Part shown: positions 50,202 to 59,129 of the stretch, piece after piece | Numbering within the stretch: position 1 is the stretch's first letter | Layout of the letters: each line of letters starts with the position of its first letter | Assembly: GCA_006503475.1 (NCBI GenBank) | Contig: RSEH01000098.1 | Location: 1-64,000 of the forward strand | Source of the DNA: Stentor roeselii | Taxonomy: Eukaryota; Ciliophora; Heterotrichea; Heterotrichida; Stentoridae | Direction of reading: 5' to 3' | DNA length: 64,000 nt | Translations under genes and position numbers: made by a program | Notes under the pieces: model-generated | The model's database searches: none | What the model was told of the DNA's origin: nothing | The model's input: the letters and a program-made list of their open reading frames with translations, nothing else

Positions 50202-51737
50202 TCAATTATCCCTAACTCTCAACATAGACTTATTTACATGTTGATCCCAGATTTCACCTCTATCCAAATTTTTATATTTCGGGTAAAAATTCAACTTCCA
50301 CTCTTCAAATAACATCAAGTCATCAGGCCGAGTGCTGAAAATATGATTATTTTGAAAGCTGGATTCCTTATTTTCAATCTCTGAAACCTTATCAAATAAA
50401 GCGTGTTTGAAACTTTCGATTCCTGAATATTTCTGAGTATTTCTCCAGGTGAAGCACTCTGCATTGAAAGCACGATAAAAAAAGGCTTTTCTTAAAACTT
50501 CTCCTAATGTTAGCCCGATATCTTCAAATTGTTTGGCGAGGCTTCTTCCTAACACACAACAAAGAGTGACAACGAGAACAAAGACAACGATACTGATACT
50601 ATAAATAATCGTAAAAATGATTTTATACGTCGATGCGAAGTTTTGTTTGAGGTTGTCTTTCACATCATTAAGCTCGTTCTTCTGAATAATAATCAGCAAG
50701 TAGTGAGTGACCTTGATTTGGTATTGCGGAATGATGTTTTTTTTATATATGAGGTAATGAATCTTTTCTAGTCCTAGTTCTTCGCTTCCTTCGTAGTTTG
50801 AATCGATCCATAGAGAATCAGAGTCACTGCTTATTTGCATCCAGACTTCTAAAGGGATTCTAGTTATTTCTGTGTCGAATAGTCGAATAAATTTAGTGCC
50901 TTCAACTTTCCATTGATCGGGAACGGTAAGAACGATTCCAGTTGCACTGACGAGCACAGCAAAACCTTCTTTTAGAATTTTTATGTTTTTTACTTTTTGG
51001 ACTAAAGTATCCAAACTTACATCACAAGCTGCAACTCCAAAGACTCGACCGTCATTCAAGATTCCTCGAGACATCGACATGATCCAAATTCCAGTCCCTG
51101 CATCTTTATAAGGTTCTGTAATAGTAAGATTATGTTTATTGGCAGCTCCTCTGTAAAACCACTCACGAGGTAAAGGAGAGTAAACCGATGAAAACGTAGA
51201 CCCTGGATATATATTAAGAATTTGATCGGTGTAGTACCCTTGATAATAATAAACCAGGTAGTCAGTGTATACTGCTGGATATATATAGTTTAAAATCGAC
51301 TCGTTTTTTAACAATTCTAACCCTGATGAAGATATTGTTGAAAATTTTGAATAGTAAACTCCGAATGAATATTCTGGACTCTTCACTATTGAGTTGTGAG
51401 AATGTGATACTGAGGTCTGGAAAACTTTCGTTGAATAGTTCTTGTTGAAACCGTTCAGTAGCTCGTCTGTGTTTGCCAGATGAATTGTGAAATCCTCGTA
51501 TGATGAAAATTCAGACTCGAAGTATGATGATTGGACTTGGCCTATATTTTCTAATTGGGTGTAAAGACGAGATTTAAAAGCGCTAGATGCATCTTCAATC
51601 ACTTGATCTCTTACCCAGTCAAGTTGGACCTTAGTTATAAGAACCAATACTCCACAAAGTACTAAAGAACTTGTAATAAATAAAATTTGGACTTGATTTG
51701 ATATTGACCACTCTCTGTAATTTTGAATCAAAACCAT
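50202..51737 (-). CDS. double-Cache membrane receptor-like protein
   Basis: 511 residues from the ATG at 51737 (the longer open frame extends to 51833 but would overlap the kinase stop). A first membrane segment at about 17-37, a large extracellular domain (about 40-360) with the layout of dCache sensor domains: long first helix with SSYFESEFSS, then PLPREWFYRGA, the mark ITEPYKDAGTGIWIMSMSRG, and GVAACDVSLDTLVQKV. A second membrane segment follows at about 375-400, then a short intracellular tail without kinase, cyclase or receiver domain. It may sense small molecules and signal through a partner. It lies 82 nt downstream of the AGC kinase. Confidence 0.8.
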   Translation of the reverse strand: MVLIQNYREWSISNQVQILFITSSLVLCGVLVLITKVQLDWVRDQVIEDASSAFKSRLYTQLENIGQVQSSYFESEFSSYEDFTIHLANTDELLNGFNKNYSTKVFQTSVSHSHNSIVKSPEYSFGVYYSKFSTISSSGLELLKNESILNYIYPAVYTDYLVYYYQGYYTDQILNIYPGSTFSSVYSPLPREWFYRGAANKHNLTITEPYKDAGTGIWIMSMSRGILNDGRVFGVAACDVSLDTLVQKVKNIKILKEGFAVLVSATGIVLTVPDQWKVEGTKFIRLFDTEITRIPLEVWMQISSDSDSLWIDSNYEGSEELGLEKIHYLIYKKNIIPQYQIKVTHYLLIIIQKNELNDVKDNLKQNFASTYKIIFTIIYSISIVVFVLVVTLCCVLGRSLAKQFEDIGLTLGEVLRKAFFYRAFNAECFTWRNTQKYSGIESFKHALFDKVSEIENKESSFQNNHIFSTRPDDLMLFEEWKLNFYPKYKNLDRGEIWDQHVNKSMLRVRDN

Positions 51738-51819
51738 TATAAAGCACTCGCTATTTAAAACATGACAAAATATTCTAAAATTTGACTTAAAATTTACTTT
51801 ATCTTTTAGTTTTATTGAA

Positions 51820-53406
51820 TTACTGACTTTCAACTTTTCTCTTTTCCCGAAAATTGACTCTCTTTGAAACAGGTCTCAATTCACTGACCAAATTTTTCGC
51901 TTCAAGATTCGACTCTCGAATAAACAAGTCAACATCAAAGTCTTTGATTCTCCGATGTTTTTTTACTTCACTCTTCACGCTAATTGCATCTTCTTCAACA
52001 ACTGAACTTTTTAAAAAACTTAAAGTTGTGCTTTGACTTGCTTTGCTGATGTCTGAATTTTTCAAGTCTGTTTCTTGATAATCAAGTCCAAAGTCGAAAC
52101 CTTCGAAAATTTGATCATTTTTGGACCTGGCGGTTTTAAACGTTTCAATAGAAACTGGGTGTTTTACGAATTCCGGGTCGAAGTTGCTGCATCTGAAATT
52201 GGGTCGAAAAGGCGGGATCATTTTCCGACTTCTGGCCTTTTTCCATGAGATAGACTTGAACCAAGGATGAGTTTTTACCTCAGAAGCTCCCTTTTTTCCT
52301 AGTCTTAGCTGAGGGTCTTTTTGAAGTAGAGCTAAAAGCAGCTCTTTTCCTTCGTTGCTGATGAATGAAGGTACTTCTAGGTCATTGTTGAGGACTCTGT
52401 TATACAATACTGATTTGTTTATGTCGTAAAAGGGAGGCTGGCCTGTTAGCATCTCGAAGAGCAGAGCACCTAAACTGTAAAAATCGAGTACTTTGGAATG
52501 GCCTTCTCCTTTTAACATCTCAGGACTCATATATTCAGGAGACCCGCAGAAACTGTGACTTTTCTGGTCTTGATGGAAATTTTCTTTTGATAGGCCAAAG
52601 TCTGTGATTTTTATGTGGCCGTCTAAATCAAGTAAGACATTTTCCGGTTTCAAATCCCTATAAATAACATTCCTACTATGAAGATATTCAATCCCCAGCA
52701 AAATCTCCGAAACATAAAATCTTGCCTGGTCTTCAGTAAACCTTCCCAAATTATGTAAATGATAAAAAAGTTCTCCTCCAGGACAAAAGTCCATAACAAG
52801 ATGCAATTCACGTTTCTATTTAAATCTTACAGTCTGATAAGCAAAATGCAGTTTATTAATAAAGCAATTTTCAGATTTCTTCAAAATATTCCTTTCTATA
52901 AAAATCTGTTCAATTTTCCCTTCATTAATGAGCTGCTGCTTTTTCAATATCTTAACTGCAAATAACTCGCCAGTATCTTTTTTCCTTACTTCAACAACAT
53001 GTGAAAAGGCACCTTTTCCGATAAACTTGACTGGAACAAATGCCTTCGGTCCAGGTTTCAAACTTTTTCCTTTAAAGACTGCCTGCAGGGTTTCCTTTGA
53101 ACGCAAGGGTTGCAGAGTTCGATCGAACTGCATTAACCAGCAATCAAGAGTTTCCAGGTTTTTAAGCGATTTCAAGGCAATTAACTCTTTTTCACCCTCG
53201 TATCGACGAATTGCTTCAGATAAAAGCCACCCACATGTTAAAGTATCTTCTGGCACTTCGACTGTGAACTCGTCTGAGTCGATTTGGATTATTATTGACT
53301 TTGGTTTTGGTATCGACCTGACTTTACTGCCTGAAAAGTTGTGAGTGTGCTTTGAAGAAGTGGATCTTTCGAGGTGAAGTGAAGATTGAGAATGTTCTTG
53401 GCCCAT
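51820..53406 (-). CDS. AGC-family protein kinase, one 15-nt intron
   Basis: 523 residues after removing intron 52816-52830 (gtaagatttaaatag on minus), between residues 192 and 193. An N-terminal ubiquitin-like or RA-like fold at about 38-125 (SIIIQIDSDEFTVEV, then DCWLMQFDRTLQPL), an unusual partner for an AGC kinase. The kinase: glycine loop IGKGAFSHVVEV, Lys in AVKILKK, YRDLKPEN (Asp246), DFGLS (Asp264), T-loop SHSFCGSPEY (Ser280 in place of Thr308 of Akt). AGC tail with a hydrophobic motif FEGFDF in which Asp433 stands where Ser/Thr is normally phosphorylated. This favours a constitutively engaged tail. Probably S6K/PKN-like; upstream PDK1 control is inference. Confidence 0.92.
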
Positions 53407-53487
53407 TTAATTATCAGAATTTTCATAATTTGTGATTATTTATGGAGGTTGAAGTTTAGGGCTTATTGAAAGACGGGTTTATAAAAT

Positions 53488-53760
53488 GAGAAGTGATAAA
53501 GAGTTAAATATTTTTATAAAGGTAGAAATGTTTTTATAATCACTTCTCAAGTAAATAAAGGAATAACTTAACTACTGGATATGAAGTGATAAAGAGAGTT
53601 AATTATTTTTATAAAGGTAAAAATGTTTTTATAATCACTTCTCAAGTGAATAAAGGAATAACTTAACTACTTAATATGAAGTGATAAAGAGACTAAACCT
53701 TTCTATTCTTTATAAAATTGTTTTTCTAATTTCTTCTCTATCGAATAAGGAATAACTTAA
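53488..53760. repeat. tandem repeats copied from the cathepsin 3' end
   Basis: Three diverged direct repeats with periods of about 93, 95 and 100 nt (units start near 53490, 53583 and 53678). Each contains GAAGTGATAAAG near its start and GGAATAACTTAACTA near its end. The junctions read like ACTACTGGATATGAAG, which on the minus strand is the last codons of the adjacent cathepsin gene (TCA TAT CCA GTA GTT) with its stop region. The repeat therefore looks like a duplicated 3' end and downstream sequence of that gene. Confidence 0.75.
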
Positions 53761-54819
53761 CTAAACTACTGGATATGAAGGCTGCATCTGGATTCCACAG
53801 ACACCATCGCCATCAACTACTGCTATTTTAATGTAGCCTTGAATACCCCAGCTGGTTCCCCATGAGTTCTTGACAAGGTAATAAGGACTAGTGGTAGTAG
53901 TGTCGTATCCAACTGCTAACACTCCATGGTCTAAATTAGTTCCACAGTTCCTCGTCACTACTCCTCCAAAGTAAAATTGCCATACCAGCTGATCAGCTTC
54001 CACTGCCACAGAGACTGGCTGTTGAGCGATGGCTGAAAGCAAAGCGCTTGAACTGCTGGGAGTCACGTCTTGGTAACTTGATATCGTTGCTGCTATTCTT
54101 TTGGCTTTTGTCGTGTCGCATGTACCGTCTTGTCCGGTGTAGGCGTAGGTGCTTTCTAAGGTTATGCCACCGTTTTGGATGATGTAGTCGAATGCTTGGT
54201 CCATTAGTCCACCGTCACAGCCTTGGTTTCCTTGACTGGTTGAGCAGTCAACAAGTTGCTGTTCAGAGAGTGAAATCAAAGGATGACCAGCAATATTCCA
54301 AGCACCCTCAACAGATCCAGTGGTAGAGAAAGCCCAGCAGCTTCCACATTGACCTTGGTTCTTAACTCCTGTGACTGCACCTGCATTAACCCAGTTCACA
54401 GTTGCAGGGTAGCTCAGATTGACTTTCGAAGAATTAACAGTCTTTGGTTCCTTGGCCTTAGGTTTGTACTTGAGATATATGCTCTTGAATTCATTAAGAC
54501 TCAAGTCAGCATATTCATTCATTCCTAGAAGCCAGTCATGAGGAAGCTGATTGTGGATCCTGATGATTGCGAGGTTGTCTAAAAACACTCTAAATCTTGT
54601 TTGATATTCTTCTTCTGACTTGTAAGACTTTCCGTAAATCATCATAAATTCCCTGAACTCCGACTCTTCTAAGTCGAACTGTGATATTTTATTATCAGCA
54701 CTTGGGATAGACACAAAGGCCAGAGTAGCCAAAACCCCAACAATCGCCAAAGCCGATAATTTAATAGCATAAGACTTACGAGAAGCCACTCGAGGACTAA
54801 AAAGGTATCCTTGTTCCAT
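53761..54819 (-). CDS. cathepsin L-like cysteine protease
   Basis: 352 residues, typical papain family (C1A). A membrane anchor or signal anchor at about 20-40, then an inhibitory propeptide (about 50-125, with [18 protein letters not shown] and [11 protein letters not shown]), then the mature enzyme. Catalytic Cys161 in [11 protein letters not shown], His298 in [10 protein letters not shown], Asn318 in KNSWGTSWG. Substrate-pocket Gln155 precedes Cys161 in the expected place. Expected in lysosomes or phagosomes, where ciliates digest food. The end (PSYPVV) is repeated as degenerate copies in the downstream tandem repeat. Confidence 0.95.
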   Translation of the reverse strand: MEQGYLFSPRVASRKSYAIKLSALAIVGVLATLAFVSIPSADNKISQFDLEESEFREFMMIYGKSYKSEEEYQTRFRVFLDNLAIIRIHNQLPHDWLLGMNEYADLSLNEFKSIYLKYKPKAKEPKTVNSSKVNLSYPATVNWVNAGAVTGVKNQGQCGSCWAFSTTGSVEGAWNIAGHPLISLSEQQLVDCSTSQGNQGCDGGLMDQAFDYIIQNGGITLESTYAYTGQDGTCDTTKAKRIAATISSYQDVTPSSSSALLSAIAQQPVSVAVEADQLVWQFYFGGVVTRNCGTNLDHGVLAVGYDTTTTSPYYLVKNSWGTSWGIQGYIKIAVVDGDGVCGIQMQPSYPVV

Positions 54820-54939
54820 TTATTTTTTTCAACAACCTAAAAACCCTTTAACCCACATCAAAAACCTTCTAAATCACTAAAAATTCCTAAGAATCAACAA
54901 ACATAATAACATTGAAATTTTAAATACACATGTAAATTA

Positions 54940-55413
54940 ATGCAAAACAATAAAAAAACCTGTTGCTGGTGCTTCGGAAGTCTTTTCAAACCCCGTCCGA
55001 AGGAAAAACGTCAGATTTCTGAAGCAGTTGCTCAGACTGAAACTTCTGGCCTTAGCCGCTCGAAAGTCCAACAAGAAAATGTTGACAAAGCGAAAAGTGA
55101 CAGTCAGTTTTTCCCTCGTTTGCAACAATTTGAACTTCCTGGTTTTCAAGGTTTCAAAACAACGATTATCACAGGACATGGCCTGTCGAATAGCATTTGT
55201 AATGATTCTAGGGAAATGTCATTGAGAACTCCGATTGTTCATAATTACTTGAATGATGAAAATAATAGCGAAAATCCTGTACCGCTTGTGTTTGAAAATC
55301 TTAAAAAAAGAGCCAGCTCGAGAGGATTACCTGTCTTGGCTCCGGTTACTCCTGCTAGAGGCTTTAGGGTCAGATCTCAAATTGTGAAAAATGTGAAAAC
55401 AGCTGCGAATTAA
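54940..55413 (+). CDS. small lineage-specific protein
   Basis: 157 residues. The N-terminus carries clustered cysteines (KKTCCWCFGSLFKP), a possible palmitoylation site. The rest is polar and Ser-rich with no domain I recognise; it ends in a basic stretch (GFRVRSQIVKNVKTAAN). The start is divergent from the cathepsin gene, 120 nt between ATGs. Unknown function, moderate coding quality. Confidence 0.6.
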   Translation: MQNNKKTCCWCFGSLFKPRPKEKRQISEAVAQTETSGLSRSKVQQENVDKAKSDSQFFPRLQQFELPGFQGFKTTIITGHGLSNSICNDSREMSLRTPIVHNYLNDENNSENPVPLVFENLKKRASSRGLPVLAPVTPARGFRVRSQIVKNVKTAAN

Positions 55414-56060
55414 TTAAGTAAGTATGGGTAAATAATGAGGTTTTGAATCGGACATGAAATTTGACTTTGATTGAACTTATAATATTTTTTATTAATTTTA
55501 GAGATTGGTAAGGTAAAGTTTTTGATTTTAATTAAAAGTAGTAATCTTCAGATCAACTTAAAATATCCATACTTCAACTTTATATACAAGGAAAAGCATT
55601 TTATAAACAATCAATAAATATTTAGTAAAACCTAATATTTCAGCTGGATAGATATAGTAAATGATATTTTATCTAAACTTTTTACTAATCAAACTATTTT
55701 ATATTTTTGTAATAAAATTAACAAGAGTAATATTATACTAATAAAGTGATCTTCTATTGTTTATGTAAAAATAACATTGTGTTCGAACGTCAATAATAAA
55801 GCTCAAGTAACTCAATTAAAACCCTCAACTTTTAAAGTCTCTCAGTAAAATATTAAAAAACCTCCGATCATAAAATCATCTCTTCATCAAATCACTGAAT
55901 ATTAAGCTTGACAAAGACTAAACTTAACTTATTTCACACTATAAGAATTAGAACCTAAACCCATTGACCCTATTTGAAAATACTCTCCAACTAAACCTTA
56001 CCCACTCTAAATCATCACCTTCTAAAATTCTTCAAATAACTTGAATAATCTATCTTTCAA
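55414..56060. other. spacer
   Basis: About 650 nt with no gene seen. AT-rich to about 55,760, then increasingly A/C-rich and G-poor toward the next gene, as seen before several other genes here. Confidence 0.5.
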
Positions 56061-56600
56061 ATGGAAATATCTTCTAAAAGCTGCACCAAACCCCAGAACC
56101 TTCACCAAATTCCTAAAAGGCTATTTAAATGTCAAGCATCACAATACCCTCAAGTTTACCTCGACGCAACCCTAACCGAGAAGATAGGCCAAGCAAATAA
56201 ATACAAAAACCTTTCAGCCTACCCCAAAACTCGAAAAAGAAGAAAAACTGAAACTTTTACAAGTGCCAAACGAACCAACAAAGAAAAACTCTTCACCTTA
56301 AGGTCAGTCGACTCTTCATTCCTGAAAAAAATTTGCAATCAAACTGGCTGCAGTTGTTGCAAAACTCGCTCTTTAAGCTGCGAAGCAGTCTTCGAAAAGC
56401 TGATAGAAGAAAAAAAGACCAAAACGAGTATCGCAAAAGAAGACTTTCAAAATATTTTTAGGACTGGAAGAAAAAAAGCTGAAGTTAATTCCAAGCATCT
56501 TTCAGTGTCGCCTAAAAGAACGGGGAAATCTTTCAAATTTGGAGATGACTGCAAACTTAACATTATCAAGTTCTTAAAAATTGGATTATCATTAAGCTAA
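56061..56600 (+). CDS. basic hypothetical protein
   Basis: 179 residues, strongly basic (Lys/Arg-rich: KTRKRRKTETF, KRTNKEKLF), with a small Cys cluster in the middle (CNQTGCSCCKT, then SCEAVF). The Cys cluster could bind a metal. No known family. A G-poor, AC-rich strand composition covers most of the gene. It is 91 nt upstream of the channel gene on the same strand. Confidence 0.6.
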   Translation: MEISSKSCTKPQNLHQIPKRLFKCQASQYPQVYLDATLTEKIGQANKYKNLSAYPKTRKRRKTETFTSAKRTNKEKLFTLRSVDSSFLKKICNQTGCSCCKTRSLSCEAVFEKLIEEKKTKTSIAKEDFQNIFRTGRKKAEVNSKHLSVSPKRTGKSFKFGDDCKLNIIKFLKIGLSLS

Positions 56601-56691
56601 TTATTTTCCAAATATTATATAAACATATCTTTCATATTAGTTAAATCAACACGTTACAAGATTAGACCAATTAAGTATTTATTTAATTCAG

Positions 56692-58722
56692 ATGCGATTT
56701 TTTTTCTCTTATAATATGAAAGTCTATCCTATTAAGGAAGCCTTACCGCTTACTACCGAATCCAGGACTGATGAAGCCATAAAAGGTTATTTTCGGTACT
56801 CAGAACACTTCGAGTCATTGAAATACAAGGACGTTTGGCTAAGAGCCTTATGCAAGATCAGATGTTTTTTGATCATAAAAGCGCTGATAAAAAGAAAGAA
56901 ATTTCTCCGAAAGAGAATTTCCCTTCTTACCAATGATATGTCTTTTTTCGGACTTGCGAGCCAAATAATCAGCATCACAGATGATGACCTTCCCTGGTAC
57001 ATCCTTCATCCAGACAGCAAGTTTAAAGTAATTTGGAACGTCTACATGGGTATTCTTTTAATATACACCGCAATCATTATGCCCTATACAATGGCCTTCA
57101 TTGACACCGAGGTGGTAGACACTTGGTTTTACTTGAACTTAATAATCGATTTCAGCTTTTTAATCGATTTGGTGATAAACTTATTCAGTTCCTACTACGA
57201 AAAACGAATGACATTAGTGAAGTCCCATTCACAAATCATAAAAAAATATGCTTCAACTTGGTTACTCTTCGATTTAATTTCTTGTATTCCATTCGAATTA
57301 ATTCGTTATTTCAACCCGTCACTCGAGACTAACAACATCCACTTTCTATTCAAATTTCTCCGTTTTCCGAAACTTTCCAGAATTTTCAAGGTTTTAAAAC
57401 TTTTCAAAAGTTCTTCAGCGTATTCAAGAAACCTACTTCTAGAAAAATTCCAAGAATATTTTCACTTGGAACAAAGTAGTATAAGACTAGTAACTTCTTG
57501 TCTTTACATTGTCATTTCACTGCATATCATGGCTTGTTTTTGGTATCTTGCAGCGAAAATTGAAGGACTCGGTCCTGAGACATGGGTAAGTCGAGCAGGT
57601 TTGATGAATGCTGATGAAGCGTCTCTTTATATCACTTGCATTTATTGGGCAGCCACTACTTTTACAACAGTCGGATACGGCGACATATCAGGAGGTAATT
57701 CAACTGAAAGGCTTTTTTGCTTGGTCTGGATGATTTTTTCAGTTTATTTCTTCGCTTATGTCGTCGGAAGTCTTTCCTCAATGTTCGAAACAGTAAATAT
57801 CAAAAACAACATCCTTTGGAATAAATTACATATGCTAGACGAGTTCGCTAAACACAGCGAAATCAGTCAAGAACTGCTGAAAAAACTAAAAAAAGCTTTG
57901 AAATACTCACATAAACAGAATTTTTTAGATGTTTCTGAAAAGGAAAAGATTTTAAAAGAACTTCCTCTTCAACTCAGATTTGAAGTAGCAATGGCAATGT
58001 TCGGAAAAGCCGTTAATCGCATTAAGTTTTTCTATGATAAGGACAAGTTCATCATCTCTGAAGTCGTTCCTTATTTGCAGCCATTATTTATTGATCAGGA
58101 TCAGTTTGTATATCACAAAGGCGAACATTCAGAAGGGATTTATTTTCTACTCACCGGGTATGTCGGGTATCATTTCAATAATGGAACCGTTTTCATCAAG
58201 GGGGTCAGCATTGGTGAGTCCTTCGGAGACGTCGAGGCCTGCATGAAGATCACTCGAAAATATTCAGTGAAAGCTATCCACTCTTGCGACCTCCTTTTAA
58301 TGAAAAATGATGTCATTCAAAGGTTACATGATCAATACTACGATATTTGGGTCAATATCAGAAATGAAGCCACTTGCAAAAATTTAGAAATTCTTCGACT
58401 TGTAAGTCTGATAAAAAACAAGTACTTTTCATTCGCAGGAAAAAATAACAAACGAAAATATCGAGTAAGCATCGAAGGAATCATCCAAAAAAAATCAAAA
58501 CAATTCGAAGCCGAGTCAAAATCAAGCAACTCCTCTTCTCATTCCTTCCAATCAGTCCTCAACCTAGTAACAAACCTAAACTCTCGTCTTTACTCTCTTC
58601 AAAAATCTCTCTCAAAGCGAAGAAGATCAAACAAAAAATCTCATCAATCTTCCCGTTATTCCCAACAAACGCCATTAATCTCTTCATCATCTCAGCTCGA
58701 ACTTCCATCTCTCGACTTGTAA
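56692..58722 (+). CDS. CNG/HCN-type potassium channel
   Basis: 676 residues. Six-segment channel: S1 about 113-135, S4 about 217-238 with regular basic residues (KFLRFPKLSRIFKVLKLFK), pore with selectivity sequence TTFTTVGYGD (GYGD 328-331), so K+ selective. A linker helix region (residues about 385-450) leads to a cyclic nucleotide-binding domain at about 455-570 (GEHSEGIYFLLTGYVGYHF, then IGESFGDVEACM). The usual cassette Arg is replaced, so ligand binding is uncertain. Ciliates have large families of such channels for membrane potential and ciliary beat control. A second in-frame ATG (56716) is possible. Confidence 0.93.
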   Translation: MRFFFSYNMKVYPIKEALPLTTESRTDEAIKGYFRYSEHFESLKYKDVWLRALCKIRCFLIIKALIKRKKFLRKRISLLTNDMSFFGLASQIISITDDDLPWYILHPDSKFKVIWNVYMGILLIYTAIIMPYTMAFIDTEVVDTWFYLNLIIDFSFLIDLVINLFSSYYEKRMTLVKSHSQIIKKYASTWLLFDLISCIPFELIRYFNPSLETNNIHFLFKFLRFPKLSRIFKVLKLFKSSSAYSRNLLLEKFQEYFHLEQSSIRLVTSCLYIVISLHIMACFWYLAAKIEGLGPETWVSRAGLMNADEASLYITCIYWAATTFTTVGYGDISGGNSTERLFCLVWMIFSVYFFAYVVGSLSSMFETVNIKNNILWNKLHMLDEFAKHSEISQELLKKLKKALKYSHKQNFLDVSEKEKILKELPLQLRFEVAMAMFGKAVNRIKFFYDKDKFIISEVVPYLQPLFIDQDQFVYHKGEHSEGIYFLLTGYVGYHFNNGTVFIKGVSIGESFGDVEACMKITRKYSVKAIHSCDLLLMKNDVIQRLHDQYYDIWVNIRNEATCKNLEILRLVSLIKNKYFSFAGKNNKRKYRVSIEGIIQKKSKQFEAESKSSNSSSHSFQSVLNLVTNLNSRLYSLQKSLSKRRRSNKKSHQSSRYSQQTPLISSSSQLELPSLDL

Positions 58723-58771
58723 AAATTTAAGATTGCTAAAAAAATTCTTTATAATCTAGAAGTATTCAAAT

Positions 58772-59089
58772 ATGAGCTCTTGCGTCCTCTGCAAATCACT
58801 TCCTTGCTGCCCTGAGCATTGCTGCAACTGGGACGACTGCACCTGTGGAGACTGCGAAGCTTGTGTGGAAAGACCTAAAATTGAACCGCAAAAAGTAAAG
58901 CCTGTGAATGACGAGCCAGTGAAAATAATTCTTTTGAATTCAAAGACAGGCAAAGCGGAAGCTGAGGTAAAAACAGCCAGATTGAGGAAAGAAGAAGAAA
59001 AGGAAGAAAAAAAGGATGAGGAAAGTCTTCCAGTTGCTGCAGGAGGAGGCGTCTTCGGCATCAGGTTCTTGAAAAAATCTAAAAAATAA
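58772..59089 (+). CDS. small Cys-rich protein
   Basis: 105 residues. The first 32 contain 12 cysteines in pairs (CVLCKS, CCPEHCCNW, CTCGDCEAC), a likely metal-binding or lipid-modified head. The middle is polar; the second half is a charged Lys/Glu helix (EEEKEEKKDEE), and the end is Gly-rich and basic. No known family. It lies 49 nt after the channel gene and 40 nt before the deubiquitinase gene, all on one strand. Confidence 0.65.
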   Translation: MSSCVLCKSLPCCPEHCCNWDDCTCGDCEACVERPKIEPQKVKPVNDEPVKIILLNSKTGKAEAEVKTARLRKEEEKEEKKDEESLPVAAGGGVFGIRFLKKSKK

Positions 59090-59129
59090 TGAATTAATGT
59101 AGAGAGTTAATTTTTGTTTGGGTATATAA

